From contig NZ_JAFYYT010000047.1 in assembly GCF_017549005.1 (NCBI RefSeq), positions 1 through 64,000 of the forward strand: a stretch of 64,000 nucleotides of DNA. The letters run 5' to 3'. Both the position numbers and the translations under genes were made by a program. Below are positions 18,192 to 28,107 of the stretch, in pieces (within the stretch, counting starts at the first letter, position 1; every line of letters begins with the position of its first letter). The notes beneath the pieces are model-generated. The model was given only the letters and a program-made list of their open reading frames with translations, did not search any database and had not been told where the DNA came from. The stretch is from Ruminococcus sp. (GTDB lineage Bacteria > Bacillota > Clostridia > Oscillospirales > Ruminococcaceae).

Positions 18192-20129
18192 TTGAAAAAA
18201 TTATTGGAAAAGTTCAGCTTCAGGCGGGCTATACTCGTTCTGGCAGACGCTTTTATCGTTGTAACTGCGTCACTTATCACGAATTTCACACTGTCTTTCT
18301 TCGGAAAGGCGATAAGCAGCTCGGGACTGCTCATAAGCTTCATAATAGGCGCTTTAACCTGTTGCAGCTGCCTGTTTATTTTCAACGCTTACAATAAGCT
18401 GTGGAGATTCTTCAACAAGCACGATTACTTATCCTGTTTTTACGGAGTAGTCTTCGGCTTCTTTTCTTCCGGCATCATCGTTTATTTGATACGCAAGCAG
18501 GTGCCTCTCAGCTTCATGTGCCTGCACGGAGCACTTACTCTCATCGGCGTATGCCTGTTCAGGTTGCTTTTCAAGGAGGCTTTCGTCACCATCAAGGCTT
18601 CCGCAACTGACAGTACCAAGAAGCGTACCATGATAGTCGGCGGCGGTCAGACCTGCAAAATGATACTCACAGAGATCAAGAACGCACAGAGGTCTGCTTC
18701 CGATAACATCTCCGCAGACTACGAGCCCGTTTGTATCATCGATGACGACAGAAGCAAGATAGGTACGGAAATACAGGGCATTACCGTAGTCGGAACCACC
18801 AGTGAGATAATAAAATACGTGGATCAGCACCACGTTGAGCAGATAATCTTCGCTATCCCCTCATGCCTCGACGACGAGAAAAAGAGGATACTGGACATCT
18901 GTGCGGGAACAAATCTTCCCGTTAAGGTCGTTCCCTTCATAGGAAACCTTATTTTCAACGACAAGAACAATCCTCTGCTCTCGCAGATGCATGATATCAG
19001 GTTCGAGGATCTTCTCGGACGTTCACCTATAAAATTCGACAATGAGGATATACGCGATTTCATCAGCGGCAAGGTCTGCATGGTAACAGGCGGCGGCGGT
19101 TCTATCGGCTCCGAGCTTGTCCGTCAGATAGCAAAGTACGACCCTGAGCGCGTGATTATAGTCGATATCTATGAGAACAACGCCTACGATATCCAGCAGG
19201 AACTCATAATGGAGTACGGCGACAGCCTCAAGCTCACAGTGCTTATCGCTTCCGTAAGAGACTACGACCGCATGAATTCCATTATGGACAAGTACAAGCC
19301 CAATATCATTTTCCATGCGGCTGCACACAAGCACGTTCCCCTTATGGAAAATTCGCCTATGGAAGCTATAAAGAACAACGTTATCGGCACATTCAATGTA
19401 GCGACTCTGGCGCAGTTCCACAACGTACAGAAGTTCGTCATGGTCTCAACCGACAAGGCGGTAAACCCCACCAACGTAATGGGAGCTTCAAAGCGCTGCT
19501 GCGAAATGATAATACAGTACCTCTCTCAGCAGCATGACGGCTGCACCGAGTTCGTGACCACACGCTTCGGCAACGTCCTCGGCTCCCACGGCTCTGTAAT
19601 ACCGCTCTTCCGCAAGCAGATAGAGAGCGGCAAGCCCGTGACTGTAACTCACCCTGACGTTATCAGGTACTTCATGACTATACCCGAGGCAGTCAGCCTC
19701 GTTATGGAAGCTGCCGCAATAGCTCACGGAGGAGAGATATTCGTGCTTGATATGGGTCAGCCCGTACATATCGTAAAGCTTGCTGAAAACCTTATCCGTA
19801 TGTACGGCAAGAAGCCGTATACCGACGTGGAGATAAAGTTCACAGGTCTCCGTCCTGGCGAAAAGCTTCGTGAGGAGCTCCTCATGAACGAGGAGGGTCT
19901 GAAGCAGACCTCCAACAAGCTCATATTCATCGGAAATCAGATAGAGCTGAACTGCGATGTCTTTATAAGAAAGCTCCGCAGGCTCCGCAACGCTGCCAAC
20001 CACAACCTCAACGAGGAAGCCGTTCAGGCGCTGCACGATATAGTTCCGACATTCACGACTCCCGAGGAGTTCAACAGAGCGGAGCTCATAAAGGAACACA
20101 AAAACCTCAGGGCTATGACAAAAAACTGA
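18192..20129 (+). CDS. Membrane-bound nucleotide-sugar 4,6-dehydratase (FlaA1/CapD/PglF family)
   Basis: 645 residues from a TTG start just after a GGGGGGTTAAGG stretch. The N-terminus has four membrane helices (about residues 12-110), then a first Rossmann-like domain (MIVGGGQTC near 150) and a second SDR domain with GGGGSIGSELVRQ (about 299-311) and the catalytic STDKAVNPTNVMGASKR region (about 419-435), typical of UDP-GlcNAc 4,6-dehydratases of this extended type. The likely product is a 4-keto-6-deoxy sugar for surface polysaccharide or glycan. Co-transcribed with the upstream CpsB-type phosphatase. A terminator follows. Confidence 0.92.
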   Translation: MKKLLEKFSFRRAILVLADAFIVVTASLITNFTLSFFGKAISSSGLLISFIIGALTCCSCLFIFNAYNKLWRFFNKHDYLSCFYGVVFGFFSSGIIVYLIRKQVPLSFMCLHGALTLIGVCLFRLLFKEAFVTIKASATDSTKKRTMIVGGGQTCKMILTEIKNAQRSASDNISADYEPVCIIDDDRSKIGTEIQGITVVGTTSEIIKYVDQHHVEQIIFAIPSCLDDEKKRILDICAGTNLPVKVVPFIGNLIFNDKNNPLLSQMHDIRFEDLLGRSPIKFDNEDIRDFISGKVCMVTGGGGSIGSELVRQIAKYDPERVIIVDIYENNAYDIQQELIMEYGDSLKLTVLIASVRDYDRMNSIMDKYKPNIIFHAAAHKHVPLMENSPMEAIKNNVIGTFNVATLAQFHNVQKFVMVSTDKAVNPTNVMGASKRCCEMIIQYLSQQHDGCTEFVTTRFGNVLGSHGSVIPLFRKQIESGKPVTVTHPDVIRYFMTIPEAVSLVMEAAAIAHGGEIFVLDMGQPVHIVKLAENLIRMYGKKPYTDVEIKFTGLRPGEKLREELLMNEEGLKQTSNKLIFIGNQIELNCDVFIRKLRRLRNAANHNLNEEAVQALHDIVPTFTTPEEFNRAELIKEHKNLRAMTKN

Positions 20130-20138
20130 TTTATGCTA

Positions 20139-20171
20139 AAAAAGGGACTGTTGATCAGTCCCTTTGCTTTT
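20139..20171 (+). terminator. Intrinsic terminator after the dehydratase gene
   Basis: 10-bp stem AAAGGGACTG/CAGTCCCTTT, loop TTGAT, tail GCTTTT. It sits only 15 bases before the next gene's start, so the FliB-like gene may depend on read-through. Confidence 0.8.
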
Positions 20172-20185
20172 GCAAGGAGGATACT

Positions 20186-21235
20186 ATGATTTACCGTACA
20201 CCCGTATACTGCCGCGATTTCCGCTGTATCGCAGGCGAATGCAGGGACAGCTGCTGTAAGGGCTGGGAGATAGACATAGACGAGGCTGCTGCTGCGAAAT
20301 ACGCGGCGGTAAAGGGCGCTTTCGGCGAAAGGCTGCGGAATAGTATAAAAGACGGCAGCTTTGTGCTCACAGAGGACGAGCGCTGCCCGTTTCTCAATAA
20401 AGAGGGGCTCTGCGACATCTACACCGAGCTCGGCGAGGAGAACCTCTGCCATATATGTGCCGAGCATCCACGGTATTTCGAGTGGTTCGGCACTGTCAAG
20501 GAGGGCGGGACAGGGCTTTGCTGCGAAGCCTCGGCACGGCTGATACTCTCCCGCCCATTTGAGCTGTGCGAGGAGGAAGTTCCCTTTGAAGAAGCCGCAG
20601 GCGAGTACGACGAGGAGCTCTTTGATATGCTGCTCGAAGCCCGTACAGCTATGCTCGAAGCTGTATGCAGCGATGATACGCCGTTCGCGGAGGCTCTCTG
20701 CTATGTCCTTGACACGGCAGTAAAGGCACGGGAGTGCATAGATATGCCAACCGCACGGAACGAAGCCGAAGTTGACTGCGATAGGGCTTTGCAGGCAATA
20801 TTCCGCTGTTTCTCAGAGCTCGAACCCATTGACGAAAAATGGCTTCCCTATATACGGAGCTGTGCGGAGAAGCTCAAAGGCGCTGTACCTGCCGATGCGG
20901 AGCATATCCCGTATCTTCGCAGGATAGCCGCATATTTTCTCTTCCGTTACGTCATGAAGAGCGTTTACGACGGAAATATCCTTGGCTATGCGTCTTTTGC
21001 AGTTGTCAGCACCCTTTTCATCGGCGAGCTGTTCCGCTGTGATACTGCCGGAAACGGTGCCCGGAGCTTTGAGGACTGTGCCGAAACAGCGAAAAACTAC
21101 TCAAAAGAGACCGAATACTGCGAAGAAAACATGGAAAAGCTGCTGGAACTCTTTGAAACAGAGGACTATTTCTCGGTAAATACGCTTAAAGCTGTCATCA
21201 GAGCTGTTTTCGGCGAAAATGTGGACGATATCTGA
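20186..21235 (+). CDS. FliB-like protein (flagellin lysine-N-methylase family)
   Basis: 349 residues resembling the Cys-rich FliB family. The N-terminus carries spaced Cys residues (YCRDFRCIAGECRDSCCKGW), then CPFL, GLCDIY, LCHICAEHPRYFEWFG and GLCCEASARL, the pattern of this family and probably an Fe-S cluster site. FliB methylates flagellin lysines in Salmonella, but no flagellar gene is seen here, and many Clostridia carry FliB homologues without known substrate. Start follows AAGGAGG. It is separated from the upstream gene by a terminator hairpin. Confidence 0.8.
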   Translation: MIYRTPVYCRDFRCIAGECRDSCCKGWEIDIDEAAAAKYAAVKGAFGERLRNSIKDGSFVLTEDERCPFLNKEGLCDIYTELGEENLCHICAEHPRYFEWFGTVKEGGTGLCCEASARLILSRPFELCEEEVPFEEAAGEYDEELFDMLLEARTAMLEAVCSDDTPFAEALCYVLDTAVKARECIDMPTARNEAEVDCDRALQAIFRCFSELEPIDEKWLPYIRSCAEKLKGAVPADAEHIPYLRRIAAYFLFRYVMKSVYDGNILGYASFAVVSTLFIGELFRCDTAGNGARSFEDCAETAKNYSKETEYCEENMEKLLELFETEDYFSVNTLKAVIRAVFGENVDDI

Positions 21236-21272
21236 AAAAAACGCTGCAAATGCGAAAAATAAGTGAAATTTA

Positions 21273-21301
21273 TTGCAATATCGCGCGTATTATGCTATAA
21301 T
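21273..21301 (+). promoter_or_regulatory. Promoter for the LRR gene pair
   Basis: TTGCAA (21273-21278), 17-bp spacer, TATAAT (21296-21301). Confidence 0.8.
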
Positions 21302-21372
21302 GTTCGTGTTGCGATCATTATATCACATTTTAATGTATAGACTTAAACATATTCTGATGAGAGGGTAATATT

Positions 21373-23634
21373 ATGCTTGAACGTAAAAAAATCGCTGCAT
21401 TTATTGCAGGTCTGCTTATCTGCGCTTATGCGGCAGCTCCTGTAACGAGCGCGTTTGCAGAGGAAGACAAGGAGGATATCCCTGTTTCCGACGCACTTCA
21501 GGAGGAAGATGACGACGAGGAGGACGACGATACATATATAAAGAGCGGCGACTTCCTTTACTCAAAGACTCATGACGATACAGTTTGTATCGAGGACTAT
21601 ACAGGCACCGCCGAAGTCCTCGAAGTGCCTGATGAACTGGACGGTATCGCAGTTACAGAGCTGGGCAAGAAGGCTTTCGGAAGCGATCCCGACAACAATC
21701 CCATAACCGAGGTGAAGCTCCCTGCATCCATAACCTATATCTCTGACAGCAATCCCTTCATGTACTGCACAAAGCTGGAAAAGATAAGCGTTGCAAAGGA
21801 AAATAAGGACTACTGCACCGAGGACGATATCCTTTATACAAAGTCAAAGGATACCCTCATCTGCTACCCATGCAAAAAAGGCGGCACTTCCTTTACTGTT
21901 CCCGACAGTGTAAAGACTCTTGGCACTTCCGCACTTTACGACACAGGTCTCGAAGAGATAAAGCTCCCCGACGGACTTGAAAAAATAGGCTATTTCTCCA
22001 TTGCCTGCCTGCCGAGGATGACTTCCATAGACCTCAGCAATACAAAGGTAACGGAGATACTTCCCTATGCTCTTTCGAGCTGTTCAACTCTCAGCGATGT
22101 AAAGCTCCCCGAGGGGCTCACCTACATCGGCGGCGGAGCTTTTTCGAGCTGTCCCATACTCAAGGAGATAAAGCTCCCCGAATCGCTTATAGAGATAGGT
22201 CAGTACGCTTTTATAAATACCGGACTTTCCGCCATTGTTATACCTGATAACGTTGCCGAGATAGGCTACTGTGCTTTCGGCTATTATACGAATACTGTAG
22301 GCAACATAGTTGCGGACGACAGCTTTACCATGGTGGGAAAGCTTGGTTCTGCCGCTCAGAGATACGCTACCGACTCCGATACCGAATACGATTACAAGAA
22401 CAACTTCGTATTCCTTACCCGTGAGGAATATCAGCAGGAACAGGATTACCTCAACCTTGAAAGAATAAAATCAGGCGACTACGAGTACGGAGTTACCGAT
22501 GAAGGCGCTGTTCTTACCTGCTGTTATTCCGAGGAGAACGGCGTCCTCAATGTTCCTGCGGAGATAGACGGACACAGGATAGTAAAGATATATCCAAGCT
22601 GCTTCAGTATTTCTCAGGCTTCGGAGATAATCCTCCCCGACGGCGTTGAGGAGCTGAGGGAAATGGCTTTCTACAACTGCAAGGAACTAAAAAAGATAAC
22701 TCTCCCCGCAAGCGTCAAGCTCATAGGAGACCGTGCTTTCGACGGCTGCGGTGCCCTTGAGACCGTTGAGTTCCTCGGCGCCGAGACTATCGGAAACCGT
22801 ATATTCTGCGACTGTTCGGCACTCAGGAACTTCAAAGCCGCAGGCACTCTCAAGGAATGGAACGACAATGAGCCGTTCATATTCTGTACTGCTCTCGAGA
22901 ATATAGACATCGGCAGCGGCAGCAGCTTCATCACGGAAAACGGCATAATGTACAACAGCGACAAGTCCGTTCTCATGGCTTACCCTGCAAACAAAACCGA
23001 CAAGAGCTTTACAGCTCCCGAAAGCGTTACTGAGATAGCTCAGTCCGCCTTTGCAAACTGCCACTACCTCGAAAGCGTGAAGCTCCCCAATGTCAAAGTG
23101 ATAAACGCATATGCGTTCGAGAACTGCGAGAGCCTTTCGTCCTTTGAAGTGTCGGATAAGCTCGAAAAGCTTGACTCAGACGCTATATACAGCTGTGTTG
23201 CGCTGAAAAGCCTGCGCCTGCCCAGCTCTCTCAGCGAGATAGGCGATTACGCTTTCGGCTACTACTACAAGGAGACCGCCGATACCGAAAACGGCGAGCC
23301 TGACGACGTTCTTGTCGAGGGCTTCACACTCTATGCGGACGAGGGCTCTGAAGCCTATAAATACGCGCAGAGAGAGGGCATAAAGGTAGTTACGGGCACT
23401 ACAAAGGTGCTCGGAAAGAATATGTCTTCGGGCTTCGTGTACACCATGGCAGGCATTATCGGAGCTGCTTTGCTTGGTATCATCGGCGTATTCACAGGAA
23501 AAGCCGTTAAAAAGGGCAAGGCTAAGAAGGAGTCTGCCGAAAGAAAAGCTAAAGCTGCGGAGCGCCGCAGGAAAAAGGCGGAAGAAGCTGCCGGTGAAGA
23601 GGAGGGCGAGAACGTTGAAGAAGATGATGAATAA
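21373..23634 (+). CDS. Membrane-anchored leucine-rich-repeat (LRR_5/BspA-like) surface protein 1
   Basis: 753 residues. Signal peptide about 1-29 (cut near TSAFAEE), an acidic stretch (about 36-55), then many LRR_5 repeats of the BspA type (units such as SVKTLGTSALYDTGLEEIKLPDGL and ITEVKLPASITYI) to about residue 670, one membrane helix (about 680-705), and a highly charged cytoplasmic tail with Lys/Arg then Glu/Asp. BspA-like repeats often mediate adhesion or protein binding at the cell surface. It overlaps the next LRR gene by 20 bases, so the two are probably translationally coupled. No dockerin or sortase signal is visible. Confidence 0.88.
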   Translation: MLERKKIAAFIAGLLICAYAAAPVTSAFAEEDKEDIPVSDALQEEDDDEEDDDTYIKSGDFLYSKTHDDTVCIEDYTGTAEVLEVPDELDGIAVTELGKKAFGSDPDNNPITEVKLPASITYISDSNPFMYCTKLEKISVAKENKDYCTEDDILYTKSKDTLICYPCKKGGTSFTVPDSVKTLGTSALYDTGLEEIKLPDGLEKIGYFSIACLPRMTSIDLSNTKVTEILPYALSSCSTLSDVKLPEGLTYIGGGAFSSCPILKEIKLPESLIEIGQYAFINTGLSAIVIPDNVAEIGYCAFGYYTNTVGNIVADDSFTMVGKLGSAAQRYATDSDTEYDYKNNFVFLTREEYQQEQDYLNLERIKSGDYEYGVTDEGAVLTCCYSEENGVLNVPAEIDGHRIVKIYPSCFSISQASEIILPDGVEELREMAFYNCKELKKITLPASVKLIGDRAFDGCGALETVEFLGAETIGNRIFCDCSALRNFKAAGTLKEWNDNEPFIFCTALENIDIGSGSSFITENGIMYNSDKSVLMAYPANKTDKSFTAPESVTEIAQSAFANCHYLESVKLPNVKVINAYAFENCESLSSFEVSDKLEKLDSDAIYSCVALKSLRLPSSLSEIGDYAFGYYYKETADTENGEPDDVLVEGFTLYADEGSEAYKYAQREGIKVVTGTTKVLGKNMSSGFVYTMAGIIGAALLGIIGVFTGKAVKKGKAKKESAERKAKAAERRRKKAEEAAGEEEGENVEEDDE

Positions 23635-25081
23635 GCTCGCCGCCATTCTTGCAGCAGGAGCAGCTGCTCTGTGCTGTCTGCCCGCAGGAGCTTTTGCCGA
23701 CGAATTAACGGGCGCGGAGGATACTCTCTACGACGGCTCGTTCTACTATGAGCTTACCCCTGAAAAAACATATAAAATAACGAAATGCACGGCTATCATC
23801 GTCGAGGAAGTCCCTTCTGTGCGAAACGGTACGGCTATAACCTGTATCGGCGAGGGAGCTTTTGCGGAATGTACGGGTATCGGCTCGCTGACTATCCCCG
23901 ATTCAGTCACAACTATCGAGAAAAATGCATTTTACGGCTGCCCTGCACTGAAAAAGGTAACTCTCCCGCGCAAGCTCAAAAGCCTCGGAGACCATGCATT
24001 TTTCAGCTGCTCGGCCCTCGAAAGCATTGATATCCCCGATACTATTACGGAAATACAGCCATATACCTTTGCTCTGTGCGACAATCTCCGCGAGGTGAAA
24101 ATGGGCGGAAATGTCACCGATATCGGTGAGTACGCTTTCTATCAGTGCGGCAGGATCGAAAGCTTCAAGCTTCCGTCTTCGCTCCTTAACATAGGCGATA
24201 ACGCAATGGGCTGCTGGTACAGCATAAAGAATATAGACACCTCTGAAAACGGCTCCTATATCTATGAGGACAATATGCTCATGGACAAGGACAAAAAGAG
24301 GATATACCGCGCCTCCGTAGAGACCGAGGGAGAGATAAACATACCTTCGGGTACTGCTGAGATATGCTCGGGAGCTTTCTCCACCTGTGCAAAGATAACC
24401 TCAGTGCATATCCCCTCATCCGTTCTTACTATGGGCGACGAGGCTTTCAGACAGTGTTCTGATCTGAAAAACGTGGACTTCTCTGAGGGACTCAGGTCAA
24501 TAGGCATGGGAGCTTTTCTCTTTGACCAGAATATCCTCTCTCTCAGTATCCCGACAACTGTCAGAACCATTGATGAGCTTGCTTTCGCGTACTGTATGAA
24601 GCTCAATAAGATAATCCTTCCGGAGGGCGTTGAGTCCATAGGCAAGGAGGCTTTCTTTGTCTGCGACGAGCTGAAACAGGTAAGTATCCCGAAAAGCGTA
24701 AAGACTATAGGGGAGAATGCTTTCGGATACACAGTTGAGAACTCCGAAAGACAGAAGCTCGAGGACTTCAATATGAGTGTTTTCTCAGGCTCGGCAGGCG
24801 AAAAGTACTCCAAATCAGAAAAGATATCGCATACTGTTACCGATGTCAACATAAAAAGAGTGGCTTTCATCGCAATTATGATAGGCCTTATCGCAGCCGC
24901 TCTCGTTTTCGCACTGACTCTCATGAAGCGCAGCAGGAAAACTGCCACCGCAGGTGCCCGCAAAGCCGCTAAAAAGGCTAAAGAGCTGGAAGAAGAGAAG
25001 AAGTACAAGAAGATAATGAGCGACGATGAAGCCGATACCGACGATGATGACGGGAATAATTCCGAAAACGGAGAAGAATAA
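23615..25081 (+). CDS. Membrane-anchored leucine-rich-repeat (LRR_5/BspA-like) surface protein 2
   Basis: 488 residues from TTG 23615, chosen because GGAGG lies 9 bases upstream and the start gives a normal signal peptide (cut near AGAFADE); the longer frame to 23474 would bury it. ATG 23624 is the alternative. LRR_5 repeats run to about residue 400, then a membrane helix (about 405-430) and a charged tail ending in Asp/Glu-rich residues. Architecture matches the upstream paralogue at smaller size, which suggests duplication and perhaps a complex of the two. The gene overlaps its neighbour and is followed by a strong terminator. Confidence 0.85.
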   Translation: MKKMMNKLAAILAAGAAALCCLPAGAFADELTGAEDTLYDGSFYYELTPEKTYKITKCTAIIVEEVPSVRNGTAITCIGEGAFAECTGIGSLTIPDSVTTIEKNAFYGCPALKKVTLPRKLKSLGDHAFFSCSALESIDIPDTITEIQPYTFALCDNLREVKMGGNVTDIGEYAFYQCGRIESFKLPSSLLNIGDNAMGCWYSIKNIDTSENGSYIYEDNMLMDKDKKRIYRASVETEGEINIPSGTAEICSGAFSTCAKITSVHIPSSVLTMGDEAFRQCSDLKNVDFSEGLRSIGMGAFLFDQNILSLSIPTTVRTIDELAFAYCMKLNKIILPEGVESIGKEAFFVCDELKQVSIPKSVKTIGENAFGYTVENSERQKLEDFNMSVFSGSAGEKYSKSEKISHTVTDVNIKRVAFIAIMIGLIAAALVFALTLMKRSRKTATAGARKAAKKAKELEEEKKYKKIMSDDEADTDDDDGNNSENGEE

Positions 25082-25093
25082 GCAATAAACAGC

Positions 25094-25121
25094 AAGGGCT
25101 GCCGGAAGGCAGCCCTTTTTT
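25094..25121 (+). terminator. Intrinsic terminator of the LRR gene pair
   Basis: 10-bp stem AAGGGCTGCC/GGCAGCCCTT, loop GGAA, T-run. Confidence 0.9.
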
Positions 25122-25212
25122 ATGCTGGAGTGAGTGATCCTCGTCCCCTAAAGATGTCATGTACAGGAACACGGGCGCACAACTTGCACGCCCTGACTAA
25201 TAACTGAACACT

Positions 25213-25242
25213 AAAAAAGGCGGACACAAAGTCCGCCTTTTG
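25213..25242 (-). terminator. Intrinsic terminator of guaB
   Basis: Minus strand: 10-bp stem AAAGGCGGAC/GTCCGCCTTT, then a T-run. It is nearly symmetric, so it may work both ways. Confidence 0.85.
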
Positions 25243-25243
25243 C

Positions 25244-26780
<1,537 letters not shown>

Positions 26781-26894
26781 TAGTTTCGGAAGAAGGGAAC
26801 GTATAGAATTTTATTTTCAAAAATGGTCGGGTTTTGGCGAAAAAAGCAATGTGTTATACTAAAGTAACTCAGCGTTAAAGCGGAGAGGGCCTGT

Positions 26895-28106
26895 TCAGAC
26901 TTTTCTGCCTGTGGCAATGGCAGCATATTCCGCCAGTATTCCCGACGCATCAACAGCATCTATGATACCGTCGCCGTTCCAGTCGGCGGCATCCTTCTGC
27001 TCGGAGGCGAACGAAGACGGCTGATCCGAGGAAACAAGAGCGTATTCTCTCAGGACATAGCTTGCGTCAACGGCGTCGATATAGCCGTCGTCGTTGATAT
27101 CTCCCTTTATAAAGTGCTTTTCCGTAAAGGAAAAACCGTATTCCGAGGCATATTTTTCAGCCTGCGAGCCTTTCTCGCCTCTTATGGTGAAGCCCGCGAT
27201 ATTCTCGGAAGCGGAGCTCCTCACATCGAACTTCCTGCCTATGGCGTCCCTGCCTATAGAAGTTACGGACGGTGGGACATACAGGTTTTTGAGCTCCGTA
27301 CAGCCGTAGAAAGCGTCGTCGCCTATGGAAGTGATATTATCTCCGAGCGAGACTTTTTCCAGACTGCTGCATGAGTGGAAGCAATCCTCGGGGATCGCAG
27401 TCAGGGAATTTCCGAGCTCAACATCTGAAATTAAATTGCAGCTGATGAAGCAGCCTTTTCCGAGAGATACGACACTATCGGGGATTTCGACGCTCCAGAG
27501 CGAAACACAGCCTGAAAATGCATAGTCGCCTATGGAAGTTATACTTTCGGGAATAAATAACATTCTGATATTTGTTTTTCCGAAGAATGCACCCTTACCG
27601 ATAGCTTTTGCAGTATAGAGTATAGAAGCCGCAGGCTGTTTTCCGCCGTACAGGACAAGAGTATTCTCATTATCGTAGATCGAATTATTGAACGCAGTGT
27701 AAGTCGGATTATCGGAGCTGATATCAATTGTGTCCAGATCGGGGCAGGCAGTAAAGGCATAATCGCCGATAGCCGTCAGTCCCTTGCCTATGCTGAGCTC
27801 GCCGAGCTTCGGGCAGTTGCTGAAAGCCTTTGCGCCCACTGTTTTAACGCTGTCGGGGATAGTGCAGGATATGATATCCTCATTTCCAGCAAAGGCGCTG
27901 TCCGCCACTGCAGTAACGGGAAGTCCCTCTATCTCGGAGGGGATATTTATGGTATCCATAAAGCCTGTGCCGCCTGTAACAGTTACCTGTTCATCCTTTA
28001 TTTCGTATTCAAAGGCGAAGTCCTTTCCCGCAGCGAACGAAGCTGCCGGAAGTGACGCAAAAGCAAGAGCTGCCGCCGAAACAACGGCAAAAAAAGTCTT
28101 TTTCAT
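26895..28106 (-). CDS. Secreted LRR_5 protein with C-terminal dockerin
   Basis: 403 residues. Signal peptide about 1-25 (ASFAAG), BspA-type LRR_5 repeats (about 50-330), then a C-terminal dockerin (about 337-400) with two Ca-binding repeats: GDINDDGYIDAVDASYVL and DWNGDGIIDAVDASGIL. No membrane helix, so it is probably displayed through a cohesin. The dockerin differs clearly from those on the GH enzymes here (AVDAS-VL-EYA instead of SDAVLIMQ-LANPNKY), which predicts a different cohesin partner. Start follows GGGAG located inside the last codons of the upstream amidohydrolase gene, a sign of translational coupling. Role unknown; adhesion or scaffolding is plausible. Confidence 0.9.
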   Translation of the reverse strand: MKKTFFAVVSAAALAFASLPAASFAAGKDFAFEYEIKDEQVTVTGGTGFMDTINIPSEIEGLPVTAVADSAFAGNEDIISCTIPDSVKTVGAKAFSNCPKLGELSIGKGLTAIGDYAFTACPDLDTIDISSDNPTYTAFNNSIYDNENTLVLYGGKQPAASILYTAKAIGKGAFFGKTNIRMLFIPESITSIGDYAFSGCVSLWSVEIPDSVVSLGKGCFISCNLISDVELGNSLTAIPEDCFHSCSSLEKVSLGDNITSIGDDAFYGCTELKNLYVPPSVTSIGRDAIGRKFDVRSSASENIAGFTIRGEKGSQAEKYASEYGFSFTEKHFIKGDINDDGYIDAVDASYVLREYALVSSDQPSSFASEQKDAADWNGDGIIDAVDASGILAEYAAIATGRKV

Positions 28107-28107
28107 A

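Noticed and set aside
24262-25095. 277-codon minus-strand frame opposite the second LRR gene
   Set aside because: Ser-rich shadow of the LRR coding strand; the plus frame has signal peptide, repeats and membrane helix.
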